Below are positions 50,332-58,634 of a stretch of DNA of 64,000 nt, piece after piece (positions within the stretch are counted from its first letter, which is position 1; every line of letters starts with the position of its first letter). A program made the translations under genes and the position numbers. The notes beneath the pieces were generated by a model. That model was not told where the DNA came from. It did not search any database and was given only the letters and a program-made list of their open reading frames with translations. Origin of the DNA: Pseudokineococcus marinus (GTDB lineage: Bacteria > Actinomycetota > Actinomycetes > Actinomycetales > Quadrisphaeraceae); the NCBI RefSeq assembly GCF_037482405.1, contig NZ_JBBHZZ010000005.1, positions 124,001-188,000 on the forward strand. Reading direction: 5' to 3'.

Positions 50332-51156
50332 GTGCTCGTGCTGCTCCCGCCGTCCCAGGGCAAGACCGGTGCCGCGGAGGGCGAGCCCGTCGACCTGCGC
50401 GCCCTCTCCTCCCCCGGCCTCACCCCCACCCGCCGCCGGGTGCTCAGCGCGGCGGCCCGGCTGAGCCGCACCCGCGCGGGCCGCGAGGCCCTCGGCGCCG
50501 GCAGCGAGCAGCTGCGCCCGGAGGCCGAGCGCACCACCCGCTGGCGCACGGAGCCCGCCGTCCCGGTGGCCGAGCTCTACACCGGCGTCCTCTACGACGC
50601 CCTCGACCCCGCCTCCCTCGACGACGGCGCCCGCGAGCGCGCCGTCGAGCGGCTCCTCGTCTCCTCGGCGGCGTGGGGCGCCCTGCGGCTCGACGACCGC
50701 GTGCCGCCGTACCGGCTGTCCATGGGGGTCGCCCTGCCCGACCTGGGCGGGCTGGCCGCGCTGTGGCGCGAGCCGCTGCGCGCGGCGCTCGACCCGCTGG
50801 CCGCGGGCCGCCTCGTCGTCGACTGCCGCTCCGCCGACTACGCCGCGGCCTGGACCCCGCGCGGTGGGACGGCCTCCCGGACGGCGTCCGTGCGGGTCCT
50901 GCGCGAGAGCGGCGGCAAGCGCTCGGTCGTCTCCCACATGGCCAAGCACACCCGAGGGCTCGTCGCGCGGGCCTGCGCCCTCGAGCCGTCGGCGCCCACC
51001 ACGCCGGAGGAGCTGCGCGACCTCCTCGCCGCCGCCCTGCCGCCCCTGGTGCGCGACGCCACGGCCGCGTCCGTGCGCGGTGCCGACGAGGTCGCCGTCG
51101 AGCTCGGCGCTCCTGCGAAGGACGGGCGCCGTGCGCTCGACGTCGTCCTGCGGTGA
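50332..51156 (+). CDS. yaaA: YaaA-family peroxide stress protein
   Basis: 274 residues, DUF328/UPF0246 family. E. coli YaaA limits Fenton damage by lowering free iron during peroxide stress and binds DNA. Family motifs: VLLPPSQGKTGA at the start, ELYTGVLYDALDPASL, VPPYRLSMGV, RLVVDCRSADYAAAW and the C-terminal VVSHMAKHTRGLVARA (SHxAKxxRG). GTG 50332 fits the TAGGCT box. Neighbouring repeats at 50188-50298 lie immediately upstream of the promoter. Confidence 0.88.
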   Translation: MLVLLPPSQGKTGAAEGEPVDLRALSSPGLTPTRRRVLSAAARLSRTRAGREALGAGSEQLRPEAERTTRWRTEPAVPVAELYTGVLYDALDPASLDDGARERAVERLLVSSAAWGALRLDDRVPPYRLSMGVALPDLGGLAALWREPLRAALDPLAAGRLVVDCRSADYAAAWTPRGGTASRTASVRVLRESGGKRSVVSHMAKHTRGLVARACALEPSAPTTPEELRDLLAAALPPLVRDATAASVRGADEVAVELGAPAKDGRRALDVVLR

Positions 51157-51243
51157 CGCCCCCGCCGCTCGCCGGCGCCGGGCCGCGCCGCTCCGGGGCG
51201 GGCCGGCGGTGGCGCACCGCCGCGCCCACGGCCCCGTGCTGAC

Positions 51244-52440
51244 GTGAGGACCGCCCTGCCGCGCCCGTCCGCGCGCGGCGGCGTCTGGCTCCTGCTCGCG
51301 GGGGCGGGCGCGCTGGCCGTGGTGAGCGGCGCGCTGAGCGAGGACGGCGCCCGCGACGTGGTCGGGCGGACGGCGCCCGTGCTGCTCTTCGTGCTCGGCA
51401 TCACCGTGGTGGCGACGCTCGCCGACCGCGCGGGCGTCTTCGCCGCCGCGGCTGCGCGCCTCGCCGTCCTCGCGGGCGGACGGCGGTGGGTGCTGTGGCT
51501 GTCCGTCGTCGCCCTGGCGACGGCGTGCACCGCCGTCCTGTCGCTCGACACCACCGCGGTGCTGCTGACGCCGGTCGTGCTCGTCCTGGCCCGGCGCACC
51601 GGCACCCCGCCGATGCTGCTCGCGATGACGACGGTCTGGCTGGCCAGCACCGCGTCGCTGCTGCTGCCCGTGGCCAACCTCACCAACCTCCTCGCGGTGG
51701 CCGGTCCCGGTCTCCCCGGCGGGGAGGGGCAGTTCCTGCGGCTCGCGCTGGCGCCCGCCGTCGTCGGCGTGCTCGTCACCGTGGCGGTCCTCGCCCTGCT
51801 CGGACGGCCGGCGCTGCGCGGCCGCTACGACCCGGCGCTCGTGCCGCCGCCGGTCACCGCGGACCGCGGCGACCTCGTGCTCGCGTCGGTCGTGTGCGTG
51901 CTGCTCGCGCCCGCCCTGGCGCTTCTGCCGCTCGTCGGCGTCCCCGTCGAGGTGCCCGCCCTCGTGGCGGCCGCGGCCCTGCTCGCGGCGGCCGTCCGCC
52001 GCCGCGCCTCGCTCCGCGGCCTCACCGACCTCCCGCTCCTCGTCGGCGTCCTCGGCCTCTTCCTCCTCGTGGCCGCCGCCGGCGAGCACGGCCTCACGGC
52101 GCCCCTGGCGAGCGCCGCCGGGGACGGCGAGGGCTTCGCCGGGCTGCTGCGCCTGGCGGCCGTCGGCGCCGTCGGCGCCAACCTCGTCGACAACCTGCCC
52201 GCCTACCTGGCCCTGGAGCCCGTCGCCGGGAGCCCGGAGCGCGTCGTCGCCCTCCTCGTCGGCGTCGGTCTGGGCCCGCTCGTCACGCCGTGGGCCTGCC
52301 TGGCCACGCTGCTGTGGGCGCGGGCGTGCCGCGAGGCGGGGGTGCCCGTGGACTGGTGGCGCTTCGCCGCCCGCGGGCTCGTGCTCGTGCCGCTCGTCGT
52401 CGTCGCCGCCGTGGCGGCCCTCGCCGTGCGGCCGGCCTGA
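51244..52440 (+). CDS. SLC13/ArsB-type permease
   Basis: 398 residues with about 10 membrane helices. Helices include VWLLLAGAGALAVVSGAL, APVLLFVLGITVVATLADRAGVF, AVLSLDTTAVLLTPVVLVLARRTGTPP (the ArsB/NhaD-superfamily signature after the first re-entrant loop) and SLLLPVANLTNLLAVAG with the conserved NLTN. The second half has GANLVDNLPAYLALEP, the matching re-entrant hairpin motif. Substrates in the superfamily include arsenite, citrate and dicarboxylates; no arsenic genes are nearby, so an anion is all that can be said. GTG 51244. It ends before a 42-bp palindrome. Confidence 0.82.
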   Translation: MRTALPRPSARGGVWLLLAGAGALAVVSGALSEDGARDVVGRTAPVLLFVLGITVVATLADRAGVFAAAAARLAVLAGGRRWVLWLSVVALATACTAVLSLDTTAVLLTPVVLVLARRTGTPPMLLAMTTVWLASTASLLLPVANLTNLLAVAGPGLPGGEGQFLRLALAPAVVGVLVTVAVLALLGRPALRGRYDPALVPPPVTADRGDLVLASVVCVLLAPALALLPLVGVPVEVPALVAAAALLAAAVRRRASLRGLTDLPLLVGVLGLFLLVAAAGEHGLTAPLASAAGDGEGFAGLLRLAAVGAVGANLVDNLPAYLALEPVAGSPERVVALLVGVGLGPLVTPWACLATLLWARACREAGVPVDWWRFAARGLVLVPLVVVAAVAALAVRPA

Positions 52441-52453
52441 ACCCCGCCACACC

Positions 52454-52495
52454 TGTTCGACGCTCGTGACCGTGCACGGTCACGAGCGTCGAACA
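52454..52495. terminator. Perfect 42-bp palindrome (convergent terminator)
   Basis: 52454-52474 and 52475-52495 are exact complements (21 bp each arm, no spacer). It lies between the convergent permease and FGGY kinase genes, 14 and 29 nt from their stops. Confidence 0.8.
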
Positions 52496-52523
52496 CGTCC
52501 ACCGCTCCCGGTCGGCCCGGGGC

Positions 52524-54020
52524 TCAGCGCCCCCGCGCGACGTCGTAGAGCGCGTCGAAGCGCTCCCGGACGGCGGCGTAGTGCCCCTCCCGCTCGCCCC
52601 TGGGCTCGAAGACGCCCGCCACCGGCGGGTCGGCGCGGGCGACGTCGGGCGCCAGCGCCTCGAGGGCCAGCAGCGCGGTGCCGCGCAGCGTCGTCCGCTT
52701 GAGGTCGACCCGCTCCACGGGCGCGCCGATGGCGTCGGCGACGAGCTGCAGCAGGTGCGGCAGGCCCTGCGTGATGCGCCCCGAGGCGACGAGGCGCTCG
52801 GGGCGGCCCGCCACCTCGACGAGCTGCTCGACGACGCGGGCGTACGTCGTCGCGACGCCCTCGGCGCTGCCGCGGAAGAGCGCCTCGGGCGTCGTGCCCG
52901 CGGAGACGTCGGCGACGACGGCGCGGGCGCTCGCCGCCCAGCCGGTGCTGCGCTCGCCGGACAGGAAGGGCACGACGGCCGGCGTCCGCGGGTCGGGGTC
53001 GGCGGCGAGGACGGCGTCGAGCGCCGCGTCGTCCTCGGGCAGCCGCAGGGTCGCCTGAGCCCACGCCACGAGCCGGCCGACGTCGTTGACGGCGCCGCCG
53101 AGCAGGCTGCGCCGCACGTCGACCCGGTAGCACCACAGCCCCTCCGGGACGTGCTCGGGCACGCCGGGCACGAGCACCCGCACCGCGCCGCTCGTGGCCG
53201 CCGCGAGCGCCATCGCGGAGGCGTCGCCCGCCCCGGTGCCGAGGTTGCTCGAGAGGCCGTCGGCGACGGCCGGGAACCAGGCGGCGCCCGCGAGCGCCGG
53301 CCAGCGGCGGGCCACGCCGGCGGCGTCGACGCCGTCGATCGGCACGCCCGGGTCCTGCACCGGCGAGAGCTGCTGCGCCGTCGCGCCGCTCGCGGCGAGC
53401 AGCTCCTCGTCCCAGCGGCCCGTGCGGCGGTCGAGCATGCCCGTCCAGGCCGCCGTCGGGGTGCTCGCCGCGGTGGTGCCGAGCAGCCGCCGGTGGACGT
53501 ACTCGCCGAGCGACATCCACGTGGCCACCCGGCCGACGAGGTCGGGGCGGGTCTCCGCCAGCCACCGCAGCCGGGGCGCGAGGTAGCTCGTGTGCAGGCG
53601 CGTGCCCGTGCGCTGCTGCACGGCGGCCTCGTCGAGCTCGGCGCGCAGCGGGGCGACGTGCGCCGCGGCGCGGGAGTCGGCGTACGTGGAGCAGGGCCCG
53701 AGCGCGCGCCCGTCCGCGTCGACGCCGACGAGCGAGGTGGCGAAGGTGTCGAGCGCCACGCCCGCCACGGGCCGGCCCTCGTGGTGGTCGAGGAGGCGGG
53801 TGACGACGTCGGCGACCTCGTCGACCACCTGGTCGGCGTCGATCTCCGAGGTGCCGTCGGCCCCCGTGGTGAAGGCGTGGGCCACCTTGGCCCGGCGTCC
53901 GACCGGTCGCCCGGCCGCGTCGTGGACCGCGCCGCGCGTCGCCGTCGACCCCACGTCCAGCGCCAGCACGAGCGGCTCCTGCGCCGCCCCCGGTCCCACG
54001 GCGAACTCGTCGCGTCCCAT
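52524..54020 (-). CDS. FGGY-family carbohydrate kinase
   Basis: 498 residues. Phosphorylates a sugar or polyol with ATP. N-terminal ATPase start: LVLALDVGSTATRGAVHDAAGRPV (phosphate 1 loop). ALDTFATSLVGVDADGR, RTGTRLHTSYLAPRLRWLAE, the Asp-containing DPGVPIDGVDA, GLSSNLGTGAGDASAMALAAATSGAVRVL (phosphate 2) and the C-terminal RLVASGRITQGLPHLLQLVADAIG (FGGY signature 2-like, adenosine pocket) follow. It is closest in look to gluconokinase/xylulokinase-type members. ATG 54020 has GGGGAGG 7 nt upstream; TAGGTT (54049-54054, minus) may be the -10. The palindrome at 54131 lies in its control region. Confidence 0.88.
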   Translation of the reverse strand: MGRDEFAVGPGAAQEPLVLALDVGSTATRGAVHDAAGRPVGRRAKVAHAFTTGADGTSEIDADQVVDEVADVVTRLLDHHEGRPVAGVALDTFATSLVGVDADGRALGPCSTYADSRAAAHVAPLRAELDEAAVQQRTGTRLHTSYLAPRLRWLAETRPDLVGRVATWMSLGEYVHRRLLGTTAASTPTAAWTGMLDRRTGRWDEELLAASGATAQQLSPVQDPGVPIDGVDAAGVARRWPALAGAAWFPAVADGLSSNLGTGAGDASAMALAAATSGAVRVLVPGVPEHVPEGLWCYRVDVRRSLLGGAVNDVGRLVAWAQATLRLPEDDAALDAVLAADPDPRTPAVVPFLSGERSTGWAASARAVVADVSAGTTPEALFRGSAEGVATTYARVVEQLVEVAGRPERLVASGRITQGLPHLLQLVADAIGAPVERVDLKRTTLRGTALLALEALAPDVARADPPVAGVFEPRGEREGHYAAVRERFDALYDVARGR

Positions 54021-54130
54021 CACCGACCTCCCCTCGTCGAGGGGCCCGAACCTACGCGGCGCCGTGCGCGGGCGGACCGAGCACCGCCGGCCCTGGGCAG
54101 GAGCGTGCCGTCGTGCGACGATCCGCGCGC

Positions 54131-54148
54131 TGGTGACACGAGTCACCA
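54131..54148. promoter_or_regulatory. CpG-centred palindrome, candidate LacI-family operator
   Basis: TGGTGACAC|GAGTCACCA: an 18-bp palindrome with one mismatched pair and a central CG, the layout favoured by LacI/GalR-type regulators. It lies between the divergent FGGY kinase and beta-helix genes, 2 kb from a LacI-family gene. Confidence 0.55.
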
Positions 54149-54176
54149 GGTGACGCCCTCGACGAGGAGGACCACG

Positions 54177-56066
54177 TTGCGACACCAGCACCCCCGGCCC
54201 GGACGGACGGGACGGCGCGCCGCCGCCCTGACCGCCGGTCTCCTGCTCACCGGCGCCCTCGGCGCCGGACCCGCGGCCGCAGCGCCGCCGCAGCCCCCCA
54301 CGTCGGACCTCGGTCGGAACGTCACGGTCTTCGACCCGAGCATGCCGACGGCGGAGATCCAGGCCCGGGTCGACGAGGTCTACGCCCAGCAGGTCGCCAA
54401 CGAGTTCGGCACCGAGCGCTACGCGCTGCTCTTCCGCCCCGGCACCTACGGCACCGACGCCGAGCCGCTGCAGGTGAAGGTCGGCTACTACACCGAGGTC
54501 GCCGGCCTCGGCGCCTCGCCGGACGACGTCACCATCAACGGCAAGGTCGAGGTCTACAACCGCTGCCGCCCGAACGCCGACGGCAGCCCCAACTGCATCG
54601 CGCTGGACAACTTCTGGCGCACCGTGTCCAACCTCCACATCGCCGTGAACGCGGCCGGGCAGGACGGCTGCCGCTCGACGGCCAACTTCTTCGCCGTCTC
54701 GCAGGCCTCGCCCATGCGCCGCGTGCACGTCACCGGCGGCACGCTCTCGCTGATGGACTACTGCACCGACGGGCCGCAGTTCGCGAGCGGCGGCTTCATG
54801 GCCGACACCGTCGCGGGCGACGTCGTCAACGGCTCCCAGCAGCAGTGGCTCACCCGCAACAGCTCGATCGGCTCCTGGTCCAACGGCGTCTGGAACCAGG
54901 TGTTCTCCGGCGTCGAGGGCGCCCCGAGCGAGGAGGGCTTCCCCACGCCGCCGTACACGGTGCTCGACGAGACGCCGCTCAGCCGCGAGAAGCCCTGGCT
55001 CTGGGTGGACGAGCGAGGCCGCTACCAGGTCCGCGTGCCCGCGGCGCACCGCGGCACCCGCGGCGCCTCGTGGGAGCAGGACCTGGCCGAGGGGCGCACC
55101 CTGCCGCTGTCGTCCTTCTACGTCGCCACGCCCCGCAGCGCCGTCAAGGACATCAACACGGCCCTCGCGCGCGGCAGCAACCTCCTGCTCACGCCGGGCG
55201 TCTACGACGTCGACCGCACGATCGCCGTCAAGCGGGCCGGCACCGTCGTGCTCGGCCTCGGCCACGCCACCCTCACCGCGGTCGGCGGCGCCGTGCCCAT
55301 GACCGTCGCCGACGTCCCCGGCGTCGTCGTCGCGGGCGTCACCCTCGACGCCGGCACCGTCGAGTCGCCGGTGCTGCTGCAGGTCGGCAAGGAGAAGGGG
55401 AACCAGGGCCGGGCGCACCGCGGGACCGACGACCCGACGACCCTGTCGGACGTCTTCTTCCGCGTCGGCGGGCCCCACGTCGGCAAGGTCGACACCGCGC
55501 TCGAGGTCAACAGCGACGACGTCCTCGTCGACCACACCTGGGTCTGGCGCGGCGACCACGGCGTCGAGGACTTCTCCGGCGGCTTCCTCGGCGACGACGA
55601 GCGCTGGGCCGTCAACACCGGCCGCCAGGGCGCCGTCGTCAACGGCGACGACGTCACCGCGACCGGCCTCTTCGTCGAGCACTTCCAGCGGGTCAACACC
55701 ACCTGGAACGGCGAGCGCGGCACCGTGGTGCTCTACCAGAACGAGCTGCCGTACGACCCGCCGACCCAGGCCGACTGGACGCAGCCCGACGGCACGCTCG
55801 GCTACCCCGGCTACCGGGTGGCGGACTCGGTGCGCACGCACCGCCTCTACGGAGGCGGGTCGTACGTCTACAACCGGAACGACCCGAGCATCGTGACGGA
55901 GAACGGCTTCGAGGCGCCGACGACGCCGGGCGTCCAGCTGCACCACCTGCTCACCGTCAACCTCGGCGCGGGGACGATCCGCCACGTCGTCGAGGGCGTC
56001 GGCGGCCAGGTGGACGACACGAACACCGGTACGCCGCAGTACGTCGCGGACTTCCCCGTCCGCTGA
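54177..56066 (+). CDS. Secreted right-handed beta-helix protein (family often labelled adenylyl cyclase)
   Basis: 629 residues. Starts at TTG 54177, chosen because GAGGAGG lies 6 nt upstream and a signal peptide then follows (RRAAALTAGLLLTGALGAGPAAAA). The mature protein begins SDLGRNVTVFDPSMPTAEIQ. It has pectate-lyase/GH55-like text: RYALLFRPGTYG, EVAGLGASPDDVTINGKVEVYN, NGSQQQWLTRNSSIGSWSNGVWN, LLLTPGVYDVDRTIAVKR, VVLGLGHATLTAVGG and VEVNSDDVLVDHTWVWRGDHG. Homologues are commonly labelled adenylyl cyclase, but nothing here supports that; a polysaccharide-binding or -cleaving role is more sensible. Divergent from a sugar kinase with a shared putative operator. Confidence 0.8.
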   Translation: MRHQHPRPGRTGRRAAALTAGLLLTGALGAGPAAAAPPQPPTSDLGRNVTVFDPSMPTAEIQARVDEVYAQQVANEFGTERYALLFRPGTYGTDAEPLQVKVGYYTEVAGLGASPDDVTINGKVEVYNRCRPNADGSPNCIALDNFWRTVSNLHIAVNAAGQDGCRSTANFFAVSQASPMRRVHVTGGTLSLMDYCTDGPQFASGGFMADTVAGDVVNGSQQQWLTRNSSIGSWSNGVWNQVFSGVEGAPSEEGFPTPPYTVLDETPLSREKPWLWVDERGRYQVRVPAAHRGTRGASWEQDLAEGRTLPLSSFYVATPRSAVKDINTALARGSNLLLTPGVYDVDRTIAVKRAGTVVLGLGHATLTAVGGAVPMTVADVPGVVVAGVTLDAGTVESPVLLQVGKEKGNQGRAHRGTDDPTTLSDVFFRVGGPHVGKVDTALEVNSDDVLVDHTWVWRGDHGVEDFSGGFLGDDERWAVNTGRQGAVVNGDDVTATGLFVEHFQRVNTTWNGERGTVVLYQNELPYDPPTQADWTQPDGTLGYPGYRVADSVRTHRLYGGGSYVYNRNDPSIVTENGFEAPTTPGVQLHHLLTVNLGAGTIRHVVEGVGGQVDDTNTGTPQYVADFPVR

Positions 56067-56125
56067 CCTCCAGGGCTCCTGGGCTCCTGGATCCGGTGCC
56101 CCCGCGTCCGGGGACGCGCTCGCGC

Positions 56126-57121
56126 TCAGGCGGACTCGCGCACCACGAGCTCGAGGAGGTCGGAGGGCGCCGCCGACGGCCCGTGGTCCGCGTCGCCGTC
56201 GTCGATACCCGCGACCAGCTGGGCGACGAGGTGGGCCACCTGCCGGTCGACGGACTGCGCGACCGTCGTCAGCGGCGGCGCGGCGAGCCGGGCCAGGGGC
56301 ACGTCGTCGACGCCCACGACGGCGACGTCGTCGGGGACCCGCAGGCCCTCCTCCCGGACGCCCGCGAGGACCGCGAGGGCGACCTCGTCGTTGTACGCCG
56401 CCACCCCCGTCACGGCGTCGCCCGCCGACCGCCACCCGCGCACGGCCGCGGCCGCCGACGTCGTCTCGAGCGCCACCTCGCGGACGACCGGGGCCGGCAG
56501 GTCGAGCTCCGCGCACGCGGCGCGCACGCCGGCGAGCCGCTGGTCGGCGAAGGCCACGACGCGCCGGTCCGCCGGGTAGGCGTAGCCGAGGGCGCGGCGA
56601 CCCGTGCCCGCGAGGTGCTCGGCCTGCAGACGACCGGCACGCACCTGGTCGCCCGCGAAGGGGGCGCGGCCCCCGCCCTCGGCCGCCGCCGTCGTCAGCA
56701 CCTGGATGCCGGCGCGGCGCATCGCCGCCTCGTCCTCGGGGGCGAACGCGGTGAGGCCGACGACGGCGCGCACGTCGACGGCGCGCCACAGGTCCGCGAG
56801 GGGACGGCGGTCGCGCCCGTGGTGGGCGAGCAGGGCCATGCCCCGCGCGGCCAGCTCCTCGGTGAGGTCCTCGAGCAGGGCGTCGACGACCGGCCCGATC
56901 GGCCAGTCGGGCAGCACGCAGAGCACGAGGTCGCTGCGGCCGGTGCGCAGGGCGCGGGCCGCGGCGGACGGCGCGTACCCGAGCCGGCGCGCCGTCTCGA
57001 CGACGCGCTCGCGGGTCACCTCCGATATCGAGGCGTCGCGGCGGCCGTTGAGCACGTAGCTGACCGTGGTGCGCGAGACGCCGCTGGCGCGCGCGACGTC
57101 GGCGCTCGTCGTCCGGGCCAC
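56126..57121 (-). CDS. LacI-family transcriptional regulator
   Basis: 331 residues. N-terminal HTH: RTTSADVARASGVSRTTVSYVLNG, then the hinge (YAPSAAARALRTGRSDLV). The periplasmic-binding-like effector domain follows (VVDALLEDLTEELAARGMALLAHHG, VAAYNDEVALAVLAGVREEGLRVPDDVAVVGVDDVPLARLAAPPLTTV). GTG 57121 has GGAGGAG 6 nt upstream. It converges with the beta-helix gene; the likely target is the CpG palindrome at 54131 in front of the kinase and beta-helix genes (inference from position). Its sugar effector is unknown. Confidence 0.92.
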   Translation of the reverse strand: MARTTSADVARASGVSRTTVSYVLNGRRDASISEVTRERVVETARRLGYAPSAAARALRTGRSDLVLCVLPDWPIGPVVDALLEDLTEELAARGMALLAHHGRDRRPLADLWRAVDVRAVVGLTAFAPEDEAAMRRAGIQVLTTAAAEGGGRAPFAGDQVRAGRLQAEHLAGTGRRALGYAYPADRRVVAFADQRLAGVRAACAELDLPAPVVREVALETTSAAAAVRGWRSAGDAVTGVAAYNDEVALAVLAGVREEGLRVPDDVAVVGVDDVPLARLAAPPLTTVAQSVDRQVAHLVAQLVAGIDDGDADHGPSAAPSDLLELVVRESA

Positions 57122-57310
57122 GCGCTCTCCTCCGACAGGGGACCGGACCGTCCGGACGCCCGGCGCGGATGCTCCCACGGGGGTCGTGGCCCCGGGCGCA
57201 CCCGTCCGCTGTGCGGGTGCCGGTGCCCGGCGGACGGACGGACGACCGCGCAGGTCCGGCGGGCGGGTGCTCGGGCGGGCGACCGTGCGTGACGGGCACC
57301 CGCCCGACGG

Positions 57311-58348
57311 TCACTCGACGGGCGCCGGGACCGCAGCGGCGACCTCGACGCCGACCACAGCGCCGACCTCCGGGCCGACCTCTGGGCCGACCTCCGGGCC
57401 GTTCTGCGGGGCGACCGGCTCGCGGACGGCGGGCACGTGCGCGACGCCGGCCTCGTCGGCGTGCGGGAGCAGGGGCGCGGTGAGCGCGCCGTAGAGGTCG
57501 GGGCGCCGGTCGCCCCACAGGTGCCCGTGCCGGCCGAGCCGGCGGTCGCGGACGGCCTGCAGGTCGACCACGGCCCAGGCGACGCCCTCGCCCGCGACGT
57601 CCTCGCTGAGGACCCAGCCCTCGGCGCCCACGACGGCGGAGCCCTCGCTCCACTCGACGCCGCGCTCGACGCCGGTCCGGTCGCTGCACGCGACGACGAC
57701 GTGGTTGGCGCGCGCCGCCCCCATGGCCGCGACCTGGCCGATCGGCCGCTCCCCCGGCGGCCGGTAGCCGGCCGCCCAGTTCGTCGGGACGGCGATGAGG
57801 TCGGCGCCGGCGAGCGCCGCGGTGCGCGGCCACTCGGGGAAGCCGAGGTCGTAGCAGATGAGCGCGGCGACGCGGCCGTGCGCCGTGTCCACGACGGGCG
57901 GCGGGGCGTCGCCGGCCGAGAAGAGGTGCCGCTCGGCGTCCCAGAGGTGCACCTTGCGGTAGACGGCGCGCACGCCGGTCGCGTCGACGACGGCCGCGCT
58001 GTTGTGCAGGCGCCCGTCCTCGGCGAGCTCGAGGAACCCGCCGACGACGACGGCGCCCGGCCGGGCGCTGCAGGCCTCGGCCCACCCGGCGAGCACCGGG
58101 GAGGTCGCGGGGATGGCCACCGACCGCGCCTCGTGGACGTCGGCCAGCACGTAGCCGCTCGTCACGAGCTCGGGCAGGACGACGACGTCCGCGCCGTCGA
58201 GGACGGCCGCGGTGATGGCCGCCGCCGAGCGGGCGGCGTTGGCCGCGAGGTCGAGCAGCACCGGGGCGACCTGGACGGCGGCGACGCGCGTGCCCCGCCA
58301 GCCCCCCGTATCGGAGCCCGGCTCGTAGAAGGTGGTGATGTGGCTCAC
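57311..58348 (-). CDS. Nitrilase-superfamily carbon-nitrogen hydrolase
   Basis: 345 residues with the three catalytic positions of the family: Glu in VVVLPELVTSGYVL, Lys in YRKVHLWDAERHLF and Cys in ALICYDLGFPEWPRTAAL. It probably hydrolyses an amide or nitrile in the cytoplasm. GTG 58348 has GGAAGGAG 7 nt upstream and avoids a 46-residue Arg-rich extension that an upstream start would add; a TACCGT box lies at 58426-58431 (minus). The C-terminus carries an unusual repeat, GPEVGPEVGPEVGAVVGVEV, from a 15-bp DNA repeat at about 57355-57405. It lies upstream of the LacI gene on the same strand. Confidence 0.88.
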   Translation of the reverse strand: MSHITTFYEPGSDTGGWRGTRVAAVQVAPVLLDLAANAARSAAAITAAVLDGADVVVLPELVTSGYVLADVHEARSVAIPATSPVLAGWAEACSARPGAVVVGGFLELAEDGRLHNSAAVVDATGVRAVYRKVHLWDAERHLFSAGDAPPPVVDTAHGRVAALICYDLGFPEWPRTAALAGADLIAVPTNWAAGYRPPGERPIGQVAAMGAARANHVVVACSDRTGVERGVEWSEGSAVVGAEGWVLSEDVAGEGVAWAVVDLQAVRDRRLGRHGHLWGDRRPDLYGALTAPLLPHADEAGVAHVPAVREPVAPQNGPEVGPEVGPEVGAVVGVEVAAAVPAPVE

Positions 58349-58565
58349 GGCAGGCTCCTTCCGGCTGAGGGTCGCCCGGCGCGTCGTGCGTCGCCGGACG
58401 TCGTCCACGTCGTCGTGGTGGCGGGACGGTAGCCCCTCCATCGCCCTCCGCACGCCCTCCCTGAGGCCCCGCCATCCGATGTTCACGGCGCGCTACACGA
58501 CCGTTACACGGCGGGGCTCCGGACGGTCCCCGGCGGGCCGGCGAGGGCGCTGGCGGCCGGGGACG
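58349..58565. other. Intergenic region
   Basis: Holds the nitrilase leader and candidate -10 (TACCGT, minus, 58426-58431). The direct repeat CTACACG / GTTACACG near 58490-58510 is noted. No gene is seen. Confidence 0.4.
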
Positions 58566-58610
58566 ACGACGCCCCGGCGCGCCGCTCGTGGCGGCGCTCC
58601 GGGGCGTCGT
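58566..58610 (-). terminator. Hairpin terminator after the reductase gene
   Basis: Perfect 12-bp outer arms (58566-58577 with 58599-58610) and an inner 6-bp stem (58580-58585 with 58591-58596), 25 nt after the reductase stop. Confidence 0.75.
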
Positions 58611-58634
58611 GGAACTGGGCTCAGGCGGTGCCGA

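Noticed and set aside
51244..52440. Arsenite resistance pump
   Set aside because: The fold matches the ArsB/SLC13 superfamily, but no arsR, arsC or arsA-like gene is present nearby; only a general anion permease call is safe.
54177..56066. Adenylyl cyclase function for the beta-helix protein
   Set aside because: The label is common for homologues, but no cyclase motif is visible and the protein is exported with pectate-lyase-like text.
52524..58475. A 1,983-codon open frame on the minus strand
   Set aside because: It runs through the FGGY kinase and then on the anti-sense side of several other genes. High GC leaves few stop codons. Only its last 498 codons, from ATG 54020, are coding.
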